From NCBI GenBank assembly GCA_002317115.1, contig DCIP01000059.1, positions 1 to 5,758 of the forward strand: DNA of 5,758 nucleotides, read 5' to 3'. The first letter of the stretch is position 1, and each line of letters begins with the position of its first letter. This DNA comes from Candidatus Scybalocola fimicaballi. GTDB taxonomy: Bacteria; Bacteroidota; Bacteroidia; Bacteroidales; Paludibacteraceae. Positions 1 through 5,758 of this stretch are shown here, one piece after another. Both the position numbers and the translations under genes were made by a program. The notes below the pieces were generated by a model. The model was not told where the DNA came from. It did not search any database and saw only the letters and a list, made by a program, of their open reading frames with translations.

Positions 1-26
1 CGCTATACCCTGGGCTGGTATATGTC

Positions 27-44
27 AGGCTTACAGCCTTTTTT
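27..44 (+). terminator. Short hairpin plus T-run in repeat copy 1
   Basis: AGGCT (27-31) pairs with AGCCT (35-39) around a 3-base loop, followed at once by T residues through 44. This has the shape of a minimal intrinsic terminator for transcription coming from the left. The 5-bp stem is short, so termination strength is uncertain. It could instead be just a structural part of the repeat. Confidence 0.35.
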
Positions 45-56
45 CTATTGACGCTC

Positions 57-84
57 CAAAATGATATTTTCTTGCTCCATTTTG
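57..84. repeat. CAAAATG/CATTTTG inverted repeat inside the repeat unit
   Basis: CAAAATG (57-63) is the reverse complement of CATTTTG (78-84), with a 14-base loop. The same pair occurs in copy 2 at 159-165 and 180-186. It is an AT-rich, weaker stem than the GC-rich junction hairpin. Its conservation in both copies is expected from their overall similarity and does not by itself show function. Confidence 0.5.
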
Positions 85-86
85 CC

Positions 87-115
87 CCCAGGGTGTCGCT
101 TCGCTATACCCTGGG
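87..115. repeat. Inverted repeat at the junction of the two repeat copies
   Basis: CCCAGGGT (87-94) is the exact reverse complement of ACCCTGGG (108-115), enclosing a 13-base loop that itself contains the small palindrome GCTTCGC (98-104). As RNA this would be a stable GC-rich hairpin. The right arm recurs at 8-15 in copy 1, where the window edge cuts off its partner. The arrangement suggests the true repeat unit starts at the left arm of this hairpin. Confidence 0.7.
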
Positions 116-127
116 CTGGTATATGTC

Positions 128-146
128 AGGCTTACAGCCTTTTTTT
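128..146 (+). terminator. Short hairpin plus T-run in repeat copy 2
   Basis: AGGCT (128-132) and AGCCT (136-140) form the same 5-bp, 3-base-loop hairpin as in copy 1, here followed by seven T residues (140-146). Two such elements in series could insulate the mraZ promoter from upstream transcription. This is inferred from shape alone. Confidence 0.35.
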
Positions 147-220
147 CTATTGATACTCCAAAATGATATTTTCTTGCTCCATTTTGCCCCACTTTTTTGT
201 TAGTTTTGGTGGAGTTGTTG

Positions 221-257
221 TTAAATGACTTAAAATTAATAATTTATAAGGTATTTA
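221..257. other. AT-rich tract upstream of the phased repeats
   Basis: Only 4 of 37 bases are G or C (227, 229, 250, 251). The tract separates the tandem repeat from the 11-base-phased motif array. It could be a curved or easily melted segment, or simply ordinary AT-rich intergenic DNA. No gene or promoter element is convincing inside it. Confidence 0.5.
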
Positions 258-273
258 GTTGCTATGGTATCAT

Positions 274-313
274 TGTTAACAACTTGTTGAAAACCTGTTG
301 AAATGCTGTTGAA
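274..313. repeat. Four 11-bp-phased copies of a TGTTgAa motif
   Basis: TGTTAAC (274-280) is followed by three exact TGTTGAA copies (285-291, 296-302, 307-313), each starting exactly 11 bases after the previous one. The first copy lies in the perfect palindrome TTGTTAACAA (273-282). Spacing close to one helical turn puts all copies on about the same face of the helix, as expected for a cooperatively bound protein. On the other strand the second unit reads TTTTCAACA, two mismatches from the DnaA box TTATCCACA; the third and fourth units match less well. The binding protein is unknown. A division or cell-cycle regulator of this cluster is a reasonable guess. Confidence 0.6.
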
Positions 314-333
314 TGCAAGTTTGAAAGTATAAT

Positions 334-350
334 GTGGGGAAAAGTGGGGA
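334..350 (+). promoter_or_regulatory. Candidate MraZ operator (two TGGGG boxes)
   Basis: GTGGGGA occurs at 334-340 and again at 344-350. The core TGGGG boxes (335-339 and 345-349) are separated by exactly five bases. The MraZ site described in Escherichia coli is a series of TGGGN direct repeats with 5-base spacers, and Mollicutes MraZ recognises AAAGTG-type repeats; the second box here reads AAAAGTGGGG. The site is 55 bases before the mraZ start and just upstream of the -7 element, where bound MraZ would be expected to block transcription. Only two boxes are clear, against three in E. coli. Autoregulation is inferred. Confidence 0.6.
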
Positions 351-368
351 AATTTTAAATTTATTGTG

Positions 369-376
369 TAATTTTG
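369..376 (+). promoter_or_regulatory. Candidate Bacteroidota -7 promoter element for mraZ
   Basis: TAATTTTG fits the Bacteroidota primary sigma factor -7 consensus TAnnTTTG exactly. Transcription would then start near 381-384, leaving a leader of roughly 20 bases before the mraZ ATG. No good TTTG -33 element sits about 20 bases upstream; that position is occupied by the second TGGGG box (345-349). Either the -33 element is weak or the promoter depends on another factor. Confidence 0.45.
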
Positions 377-404
377 AAGTCCAAAACTTAAGATTTTAGA
401 TAGA

Positions 405-842
405 ATGCAGTTTTTAGGTAACATAGACGCTAAACTTGATGGCAAGGGCAGAGTATTCGTCCCTGCTCAGTTTCGCCGCCTGCTTGAGCAGAGTGGGGAG
501 ACAGCGTTGGTGTTGCGTGTGACTGCTGAAGGTTTCGCACAGCTCTTCCCACTTTCTGAGTGGACTAACAAGTGTGAGCAGCTAAAATCACGTCTCAACC
601 TATGGAAGGCAGACCACATGGCTATCTACCGTTCGTACACTTCTAAGGCGGAGCAGCTTGAGCTCGACTCTAACGGACGTATCCTTCTTCAGAAGAAGTA
701 TCTTGAGCAGCTTGGTATCGACCTTGATGTGGTGTTCGCCGGTGTTGGAGACAATCTTGAGTTGTGGTCAAGAGAACGCTACGAGGCTTCTATGATGGAT
801 GAGGCTTCTCTTGAGGCTGCACTTGAACAAATTATGATATAA
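405..842 (+). CDS. mraZ: Transcriptional regulator MraZ
   Basis: MraZ is the conserved first gene of the dcw cluster. It is a DNA-binding protein that forms rings of subunits and represses its own cluster in bacteria where this was studied. The 145-residue protein has the expected two SpoVT/AbrB-like halves, each with the DxxxR signature: D12-G-K-G-R16 in the first and D88-S-N-G-R92 in the second. The N-terminus MQFLGNIDAKLDGKGR is typical of the family and supports the ATG at 405. Length is close to the usual 140-155. The leader has no Shine-Dalgarno sequence, only an A/T-rich stretch, as is normal in Bacteroidota. Two TGGGG boxes at 335-349 are a plausible autoregulatory site. rsmH follows after 19 bases. 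No residue seems to be missing. Confidence 0.96.
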   Translation: MQFLGNIDAKLDGKGRVFVPAQFRRLLEQSGETALVLRVTAEGFAQLFPLSEWTNKCEQLKSRLNLWKADHMAIYRSYTSKAEQLELDSNGRILLQKKYLEQLGIDLDVVFAGVGDNLELWSRERYEASMMDEASLEAALEQIMI

Positions 843-861
843 CCGACAAAGAACTATAGTT

Positions 862-1782
862 ATGGAAAATGAAATTGTGTATCATACGCCGGCTCTACTG
901 ATCCCTTGCATGGAGGGGTTGGATATCAAGAGTGATGGCGTGTATGTCGACCTGACGTTCGGTGGAGGCGGTCACTCACGAGAAATCCTCTCGCGTCTTG
1001 GAAAAAATGGCCGACTTTTCGCTTTCGATCAGGATGTCGACGCGATTGCTAACATCCCTGATGATGACAGACTTACTTTTTGCCGTTCCAACTTCTGCTA
1101 CTTGAGCAACTTCCTTGCTTATTATGGTGTGGAGAAGGTAGACGGTGTGCTTGCCGACCTTGGCGTGTCGTTCCACCATTTCGATGAGGCTGAACGTGGA
1201 TTCTCTTTCCGCTTCGACGGCCCTCTCGACATGAGAATGAACCGTAAGTCGAAATTCACAGCTGAAAATCTTTTGAGTGAGTATGACGAGCAGCGTCTTG
1301 CCGACATATTCTATCTTTATGGAGAGATGAACAATGCCCGCAAGGTGGCTTCGACAATCGTTAAGGCTCGCCAGAAGGCTCCGCTCACTACTATCTTCCA
1401 ACTCGTTGAACTCCTTGAGCCGCTTATCGGCAAGGACAGCCAGAAGAAGGATCTTGCAAAACTTTTCCAGGCTATCCGTATCGAGGTGAACGACGAGATG
1501 GGCACTCTAAAAAAGATGCTTTCCCAACTTCCTAAGGTGCTTGGCGACGGTGGCCGTGTGGCTATCCTCACTTACCACTCGCTTGAAGACCGTCTTGTGA
1601 AGAATTTCTTCAAGACAGGCAACGTCGACGGAAAGATTGAGAAGGATTTCTATGGTAATACTATCCGCTCGCTGACTCCGGTAAACGGAAAACCGATTGT
1701 TCCGGATGCTGACGAGATACAGCGTAATCCAAGAAGCCGCAGCGCAAAATTACGTGTCGCAGAAAAGGAGGAGGACGAATAG
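862..1782 (+). CDS. rsmH: 16S rRNA (cytosine(1402)-N(4))-methyltransferase RsmH
   Basis: RsmH (MraW) is a cytoplasmic S-adenosylmethionine-dependent enzyme that N4-methylates C1402 of 16S rRNA, in the ribosomal P site, and affects decoding fidelity. The 306-residue product is the usual family length. Visible motifs in order: YHTP (7-10), the SAM-binding loop GGGGHS (34-39), acidic DQDVDA (56-61), ADLGVS (98-103), GFSF and DGPLDMRM (113-126), QAIRIEVNDE (203-212), the active-site region YHSLEDRLVKNFF (238-250), and the C-terminal NPRSRSAKLR (289-298). The alpha-helical insert between about 126 and 205 is present. It starts 19 bases after mraZ, and the stop is separated from the ftsL-like start by a single base, suggesting coupled translation. 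Long frames on the opposite strand are shadows. All key motifs appear intact. Confidence 0.97.
   Translation: MENEIVYHTPALLIPCMEGLDIKSDGVYVDLTFGGGGHSREILSRLGKNGRLFAFDQDVDAIANIPDDDRLTFCRSNFCYLSNFLAYYGVEKVDGVLADLGVSFHHFDEAERGFSFRFDGPLDMRMNRKSKFTAENLLSEYDEQRLADIFYLYGEMNNARKVASTIVKARQKAPLTTIFQLVELLEPLIGKDSQKKDLAKLFQAIRIEVNDEMGTLKKMLSQLPKVLGDGGRVAILTYHSLEDRLVKNFFKTGNVDGKIEKDFYGNTIRSLTPVNGKPIVPDADEIQRNPRSRSAKLRVAEKEEDE
1766..1774 (+). promoter_or_regulatory. Shine-Dalgarno-like AGGAGGAGG before the ftsL-like gene
   Basis: AGGAGGAGG lies in the last codons of rsmH (a Lys-Glu-Glu-Asp-Glu stretch), 9 bases before the ATG at 1784. None of the other starts in this window has such a motif, and Bacteroidota rarely use it. 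It supports the start at 1784 and possible reinitiation after rsmH. It may also be a by-product of the acidic codons. Confidence 0.35.
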
Positions 1783-1783
1783 T

Positions 1784-2110
1784 ATGAATGAAATAGGTAA
1801 TTTGATAAAAACCATACAGGGAAAAACAAAATACGTGTTTTCTGAGGAGTTCGTCAAAAACAATATGTATTTGATGGGACTTGTCGTTTTGCTGTGTATC
1901 GCGATTATTGAAAACCGTTATGCGTGCGACAAACAGTTCAACCAGATAAAAAAGTTGAAACTGGAACTTCAGGATAAGAAAAACGACGCTTTGGCTGTCA
2001 ACGCGGAATTGTCGCAGATCAGCCGCCAAAGTAATGTCAAGGTTTTGATTTCCGAAAGTGGCGTCGACGTCGCAGAGTCTACTTTACCACCATTTATGAT
2101 TAAAAAGTAA
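1784..2110 (+). CDS. ftsL: FtsL-like cell division protein
   Basis: A 108-residue bitopic membrane protein is predicted. A short cytoplasmic N-terminus (1-26) is followed by one membrane segment at about 27-42 (core MGLVVLLCIAII) and a charged, heptad-like stretch at about 48-83 that probably forms a periplasmic coiled coil, then a short tail. This architecture and the position between rsmH and ftsI are those of FtsL, which with FtsB and FtsQ activates the FtsW-FtsI septal synthase. Sequence similarity to proteobacterial FtsL is not evident, so the name rests on topology and synteny, as for other Bacteroidota FtsL-like proteins. The frame stays open upstream to 1697, but that would overlap rsmH by 86 bases and add a basic, non-FtsL extension. 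The ATG at 1784, one base after the rsmH stop, is preferred. ftsI follows after 6 bases. Confidence 0.8.
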   Translation: MNEIGNLIKTIQGKTKYVFSEEFVKNNMYLMGLVVLLCIAIIENRYACDKQFNQIKKLKLELQDKKNDALAVNAELSQISRQSNVKVLISESGVDVAESTLPPFMIKK

Positions 2111-2116
2111 ACTGGT

Positions 2117-4249
2117 ATGGCGAAGTTTGATGAAATGAAAAGAAGCATTCTCAGGGGAATGATTTTGCCTGGCATTGCTGCTTTATGTATGGTGGCGCTT
2201 ATTCTCTGGAGAGCTGTGAGTTTGATGTATGGCCCTGAGGGAAAGGGATGGAAAGAGGTCTCTGAACGTCTTGACCGCCTTCAGGATAGCACAATAGTCA
2301 AGCCTCATAGAGGTAATATCTATTCTTGCGACGGTGAGTTGATCGTAAGTTCGGTGCAGAGACATAAGCTTATGATGGACTTCAAGTGCGAGTCGTTCGA
2401 CAACGATCTTTTTAATGCTAATATAGATTCTTTATGCATCTGTGTCGCAAAGTTGTACGGCAATATTCATGAGCCCGCTTATTACAAGAGTAGGGCACTT
2501 GATGCAAGGAAGAAGGGCAGAAGAGCTTTCGTTTTTGAGGCTAAGTTCGTGTCGCATAGCGACTATAAACGAGCTAAGAAGTTCCCGTTCTGGAGAGAGC
2601 CAAAAAAGAAGACCGGTCTTTACGTCGAGACTCAGATTGAACGTAAGAAGACATTCGGAAACCTTGCCTCCCGTACTATCGGAAACTTTGATCCGCAAAA
2701 GGATAAGGGAAGAAACGGTCTTGAGAAGATGTACGACGAGTACTTGAGCGGTCTTCCTGGTTTGGCAAGAAAGGAGTTTCACGGAAGTGGCCGTCCTACT
2801 TGGGAGAACGATATTGATCCTGTCGACGGTGCAGATGTCTATTCGACGCTCGATATGCGTATGCAGGACGTTGTGACTTCGGCTCTACGTGATGTGATGA
2901 CAGAGGCTGCTGCCGACAGCGGTTGCGCGATGCTGATGGATGTCCACACGGGTGAAATCAAGGCTTTTGCCAACCTCACTAAATGGGGAACCTCATATAT
3001 CGACTCGAAAAACTATGCTGTCGGTATGAACTCAGAGCCGGGATCGGTGTTTAAGTTGGCTTCTGTAATTGCTTTGCTCGAAGAGGCTAAAATTGACACT
3101 TCTTATAAGATTGAGACTGGCGACGGATTCTGGAAAGAGAAGGGAATGCACGACCACAACTGGAAGGCTGATGGCTCAGGTGGTTTCGGCACTATCTCTT
3201 TGGCTCACGCTTTCCACGTCTCTTCCAATATCGGTATCGCAAAACCGGTCAATGAGTATTTCGGTAAGAAGAAAGATAAGTTTGTCGACAAACTCTATTC
3301 CATGAAGCTTGCTGATCGTATGGAGCTTGATATTCCAAACGATGTGCGCCCAGTGATCAGAAATTTTGACGATCCGACAGTGAAGAACGACGGTACTTAT
3401 CTGACTTCTATGGCGATCGGATATAGCGTTCAGATTCCGCCAATCTATACGTTGACTTTCTATAACGCGATAGCCAACAATGGAAAAATGATCAAACCTC
3501 TCTTCGTGAGATCGGTCAGACGAGACGGAACAGTGCTGAAGACGGAATCGGTAGAGGAGATCTGCCCTAAGGTATGCTCCAGCAAGACACTTGGCAAGGT
3601 AAGGGATATGCTTAGGGGTGTGGTAGAGCAGGGCACTGGCAAAAGGGCTAAGTCGGACATCCTTGCGTTGGCAGGCAAGTCGGGGACAGCCCGTATGCAC
3701 TACAATAACGCTAACGGTACGGCTAAAGACTACCAGCTATCTTTCGTGGGTTATTTCCCAGCCGACAATCCTCGCTACACTTGTATGGTGGTTAACTGGC
3801 AGAAGTCTGACAGCTATTACCTGCACGGTAGCCTTACAGCCAAGGCATTCAAGACGATTGCTGAACGTATCTATGCTATGACTCCTGTCAGCTGTGAATC
3901 GGCATTGTGTGACAACGGAAGATTCGCTCCTGAGATCAAGGGAGGTTATAAGGCTGATGTCGACTACTTGTTGAACGAGTTGAACGTCAGACATAAGAAA
4001 AACAAATTTGATGATGACGACTGGGTGTCGACTACCACTAACGATAGTGTCGTGAGTATGTCTCAGATGAAAATCGGAAAGTACACGGTGCCTAAAGTCA
4101 TCGGTCTCGGAGCAAAAGACGCGCTCTATTTGCTTGAGAATAAAGGTTTGAAAGTGGAGATGCACGGACGCGGCACTGTGGTGCAGCAATCAATTGCTCC
4201 CGGCTCGACAGCAAGCCCAGGCACTCCAATTAAAATTACTCTAAAATAG
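2117..4249 (+). CDS. ftsI: Septal peptidoglycan transpeptidase FtsI (class B PBP) with PASTA domain
   Basis: This 710-residue penicillin-binding protein (PBP3/SpoVD type) crosslinks septal peptidoglycan in the periplasm as partner of FtsW. A short cytoplasmic N-terminus precedes a membrane anchor at about 13-37. The N-terminal pedestal domain contains [12 protein letters not shown] (65-76), a form of the usual RGxIxDRNG motif. The transpeptidase domain begins near [10 protein letters not shown] (241-250). Its catalytic motifs are SxxK as S310-V-F-K313 (nucleophile S310), SxN as S369-S-N371, and KSGT at 521-524. After an acidic linker (DDDD, 632-635) comes one PASTA domain at about 656-709, starting [19 protein letters not shown] modules occur in some division PBPs; the role of this one is unknown. 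It lies 6 bases after the ftsL-like gene and 7 bases before murE. No catalytic motif is lost. ATG 2135 (Met7) is an alternative start but would shorten the cytoplasmic tail. Confidence 0.95.
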   Translation: MAKFDEMKRSILRGMILPGIAALCMVALILWRAVSLMYGPEGKGWKEVSERLDRLQDSTIVKPHRGNIYSCDGELIVSSVQRHKLMMDFKCESFDNDLFNANIDSLCICVAKLYGNIHEPAYYKSRALDARKKGRRAFVFEAKFVSHSDYKRAKKFPFWREPKKKTGLYVETQIERKKTFGNLASRTIGNFDPQKDKGRNGLEKMYDEYLSGLPGLARKEFHGSGRPTWENDIDPVDGADVYSTLDMRMQDVVTSALRDVMTEAAADSGCAMLMDVHTGEIKAFANLTKWGTSYIDSKNYAVGMNSEPGSVFKLASVIALLEEAKIDTSYKIETGDGFWKEKGMHDHNWKADGSGGFGTISLAHAFHVSSNIGIAKPVNEYFGKKKDKFVDKLYSMKLADRMELDIPNDVRPVIRNFDDPTVKNDGTYLTSMAIGYSVQIPPIYTLTFYNAIANNGKMIKPLFVRSVRRDGTVLKTESVEEICPKVCSSKTLGKVRDMLRGVVEQGTGKRAKSDILALAGKSGTARMHYNNANGTAKDYQLSFVGYFPADNPRYTCMVVNWQKSDSYYLHGSLTAKAFKTIAERIYAMTPVSCESALCDNGRFAPEIKGGYKADVDYLLNELNVRHKKNKFDDDDWVSTTTNDSVVSMSQMKIGKYTVPKVIGLGAKDALYLLENKGLKVEMHGRGTVVQQSIAPGSTASPGTPIKITLK

Positions 4250-4256
4250 TTGGCTT

Positions 4257-5708
4257 ATGAAGTTAAACGATTTGATAAATAGCGTCGATTGTGTAAAGAC
4301 AATCGGCAATACAGATAAAGAGATTTCTGCTATCTGTCAGGATTCTCGTCAGGTGTCGGCTGGCACTTTGTTCGTCGCTGTCTGTGGCTATTCGATGGAC
4401 GGACACGAGTATGTCGACTCTGCTATCGAGAAGGGTGCGACAGCTATCGTGCTTCAGAAGATGCCGGCTGATTTGAAGGATGGTGTGGCTTATATCCAGG
4501 TGAAGGATTCGGCTGAGGCTCTTGGCCTTTTGGCTTCCGCATGGTATGGCAACCCGTCGTCGAAATTGAAACTTGTCGGTGTGACTGGTACAAATGGCAA
4601 GACAACAATCGCCACTGTACTTTACAAGATGCACCGTGAATTTGGCCATAAGGTAGGTTTGCTTTCAACTGTCTGCAATTATATCGACGACAAAGCAGTG
4701 CCTGCCACTCATACTACTCCTGATCCGATCTCTCTTCAGAGACTTCTTTCTGAGATGGTCGACGCGGGATGTACTTACGCTTTCATGGAGGTCAGCTCTC
4801 ACGCTGCCGATCAGAAGCGTATCGGTGGTTTGAAATTCGTCGGAGGAATCTTCACAAATATCACTCGTGATCATTTGGATTACCACAAGACTTTCGACAA
4901 CTACATCAAGGCTAAGAAGTCGTTCTTTGATTCTCTTCCTGCCGACGCGTTCGCGCTTACAAATGCCGACGATCGCAACGGTAGTGTGATGATTCAGAAC
5001 AGCAAGGCGTTGAGAAAGAGTTATTCGATTCGCTCGATGGCTGATTTCAAGGCAAAGGTTGTGGAGGACAGTTTCTTCGGAATGCTTTTGAATATCGACG
5101 GAAGAGAGGTCTCGACTCAATTTGTGGGACGCTTCAACGCATCCAACTTGCTTGCCGTCTATTCAGCATGTGTTTTGCTTGGCAACACTCCAGAGGCTAC
5201 TTTGGTGGCGTTGAGCAAGATGACTCCAGTCAACGGAAGATTCGAGACTATCCGTGGAGAGCAGAGTGGTGTTTGCGCTATCGTCGACTACGCTCATACT
5301 CCAGACGCTTTGGAGAATGTGATCTCTACAATCAACGAGGTCAAGGGTTCGAATGCCGACTTGATTACAGTTTGTGGATGTGGAGGTAACCGTGACAAGG
5401 GTAAACGACCAATCATGGCGAAGTCTGCTGTCACTAACAGCGATAAAGTAGTCATCACGTCGGACAATCCAAGAAACGAAGAGCCTATGGATATCATCAA
5501 CGATATGTTGGCTGGCCTTTCTGATGAGGAACAGATGAACGTGATTGTTAATGCCGACCGTGAGCAGGCAATCAAGACAGCTTGCCAGATGGCTAAGAAG
5601 GGAGATATCATCCTCGTCGCAGGAAAGGGACATGAGGATTATCAGGATATCAAGGGTGTCAAGCACCACTTCGATGATCATGAGGTTATTAGAAAATATT
5701 TAAGATAA
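4257..5708 (+). CDS. murE: UDP-MurNAc-L-Ala-D-Glu:meso-diaminopimelate ligase MurE
   Basis: MurE is a cytoplasmic ATP-dependent amide ligase that adds the third residue of the peptidoglycan stem peptide to UDP-MurNAc-L-Ala-D-Glu. The 483-residue protein has the three Mur ligase domains: substrate-binding (about 1-100), central ATPase (about 105-325) and C-terminal (about 326-483). Visible motifs are DSRQV (29-33), the P-loop [10 protein letters not shown] (108-117), TTPDP (153-157), MEVSSHA (177-183), the likely carbamylated lysine in IKAKKSFF (K220), GRFN (291-294), VDYAHTPD (343-350), DNPRNEEP (403-410) and GKGHEDYQ (456-463). DNPR is the known signature for meso-diaminopimelate specificity, as opposed to lysine-adding enzymes. 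The gene is 7 bases after ftsI and 12 bases before mraY. The ATG at 4257 gives a normal N-terminus. No oddities were seen. Confidence 0.97.
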   Translation: MKLNDLINSVDCVKTIGNTDKEISAICQDSRQVSAGTLFVAVCGYSMDGHEYVDSAIEKGATAIVLQKMPADLKDGVAYIQVKDSAEALGLLASAWYGNPSSKLKLVGVTGTNGKTTIATVLYKMHREFGHKVGLLSTVCNYIDDKAVPATHTTPDPISLQRLLSEMVDAGCTYAFMEVSSHAADQKRIGGLKFVGGIFTNITRDHLDYHKTFDNYIKAKKSFFDSLPADAFALTNADDRNGSVMIQNSKALRKSYSIRSMADFKAKVVEDSFFGMLLNIDGREVSTQFVGRFNASNLLAVYSACVLLGNTPEATLVALSKMTPVNGRFETIRGEQSGVCAIVDYAHTPDALENVISTINEVKGSNADLITVCGCGGNRDKGKRPIMAKSAVTNSDKVVITSDNPRNEEPMDIINDMLAGLSDEEQMNVIVNADREQAIKTACQMAKKGDIILVAGKGHEDYQDIKGVKHHFDDHEVIRKYLR

Positions 5709-5720
5709 TATAGAGAGATT

Positions 5721-5758
5721 ATGTTTTATTACTTGTTTGATGGAATGACATTCCCAGG
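5721..5758 (+). CDS. mraY: Phospho-MurNAc-pentapeptide transferase MraY, 5' fragment
   Basis: The window ends 38 bases into a new reading frame that starts at the ATG 12 bases after murE and reads MFYYLFDGMTFP. This resembles the N-terminus of Bacteroidota MraY, which begins with M(L/F)YYLF and a nearby FPG. mraY is also the expected next gene in the dcw order of this phylum. The complete enzyme is an integral membrane protein that transfers phospho-MurNAc-pentapeptide to undecaprenyl phosphate to make lipid I. The gene is cut by the window end, not broken. Identification relies on 12 residues and synteny. Confidence 0.8.
   Translation, partial: MFYYLFDGMTFP

Larger units (their letters stand above)
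1..190. repeat. Two-copy tandem intergenic repeat, unit about 102 bp
   Basis: Bases 1-88 and 102-190 are almost the same sequence. Differences I see by eye are one extra T in the T-run (six at 39-44, seven at 140-146) and two substitutions (C52 to T154, G53 to A155). A 13-base linker (89-101) separates the copies, giving a period of 101-102 bases. Copy 2 loses similarity after the C-run at 187-190. Copy 1 starts at the first base of the window, so further copies may lie to the left. Each copy has internal inverted repeats, and no convincing open reading frame runs through them. It looks like a noncoding intergenic repeat of the structured-RNA or REP-like kind. Its family and function are not known to me. 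No transposase or terminal inverted repeats are visible. Confidence 0.9.

Noticed and set aside
1..190. CRISPR array
   Set aside because: The unit is about 102 bases, nearly all repeated, with only a 13-base linker. There are no short repeats with unique spacers and no cas genes.
201..208. TAGTTTTG as a second Bacteroidota -7 element
   Set aside because: It fits TAnnTTTG, but the nearest TTG elements are at unsuitable spacing (24 and 14 bases) and it is about 200 bases from mraZ. A minor upstream promoter is not excluded.
328..333. TATAAT as a sigma-70-style -10 box
   Set aside because: No TTGACA-like -35 at 16-18 bases spacing (nearest TTGAAW hexamers are 13 and 24 bases away), and Bacteroidota promoters use a different consensus.
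236..445. Minus-strand frame of 69 codons over the mraZ leader
   Set aside because: It covers the phased repeats, the TGGGG boxes and the mraZ start, has low-complexity composition and resembles no family I know. Most likely a chance frame.
976..1401. Minus-strand frame of 141 codons inside rsmH
   Set aside because: It lies wholly opposite the well-conserved rsmH gene and shows no recognisable domain; a shadow frame.
1697..1783. Upstream extension of the ftsL-like gene to an ATG at 1697
   Set aside because: It would overlap rsmH by 86 bases and add a basic segment lacking FtsL character. The ATG at 1784 fits the gene junction and the Shine-Dalgarno-like motif.
3176..3700. Minus-strand frame of 174 codons inside ftsI
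   Set aside because: It is opposite the transpeptidase domain with all its catalytic motifs, and its translation is His/Ser/Arg-rich without a known motif. Shadow frame.
5163..5681. Minus-strand frame of 172 codons inside murE
   Set aside because: It is opposite the conserved C-terminal domain of MurE and rich in Ser, Asp, Leu and Ile from reverse codons. Shadow frame.

Overview
The window holds the upstream end of a division and cell-wall (dcw) gene cluster, all on the + strand: mraZ, rsmH (mraW), an ftsL-like gene, ftsI with a C-terminal PASTA domain, murE, and the first 12 codons of mraY. The gene order, the short divergent FtsL-like protein between rsmH and ftsI, the PASTA-bearing FtsI of about 710 residues, the general lack of Shine-Dalgarno sequences, and a TAnnTTTG promoter element before mraZ all point to Bacteroidota, probably order Bacteroidales. 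Genus is not resolvable from this window; Prevotellaceae or Bacteroidaceae relatives are guesses.

Bases 1-404 contain no credible gene. They open with two nearly identical copies of an 89-base repeat (1-88 and 102-190), spaced about 102 bases apart. Each copy carries small hairpins, one of them followed by a T-run like a short terminator. The first copy begins at base 1, so the array may continue to the left. An AT-rich stretch (221-257) follows, then four 11-base-phased copies of a TGTTgAa motif (274-313), then two TGGGG boxes with a 5-base spacer (335-349). Those boxes match the known MraZ operator pattern and lie just upstream of a Bacteroidota-type -7 element (369-376) and the mraZ start at 405. 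This noncoding stretch is the least explained part of the window.

Bases 405-5758 are densely packed, with gaps of 19, 1, 6, 7 and 12 bases between genes, so they are probably one transcription unit. MraZ is a DNA-binding repressor likely to act on its own promoter. RsmH methylates 16S rRNA. The FtsL-like protein and FtsI are membrane components of the septal peptidoglycan machinery. MurE and MraY make and load the peptidoglycan precursor. MurE carries the DNPR signature of meso-diaminopimelate-adding enzymes, which predicts a DAP-type wall.

I found no defence system, mobile element, CRISPR array, RNA gene or broken gene. The coding part is a conserved housekeeping cluster and I do not claim a new system in it. 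The leader is worth a second look.
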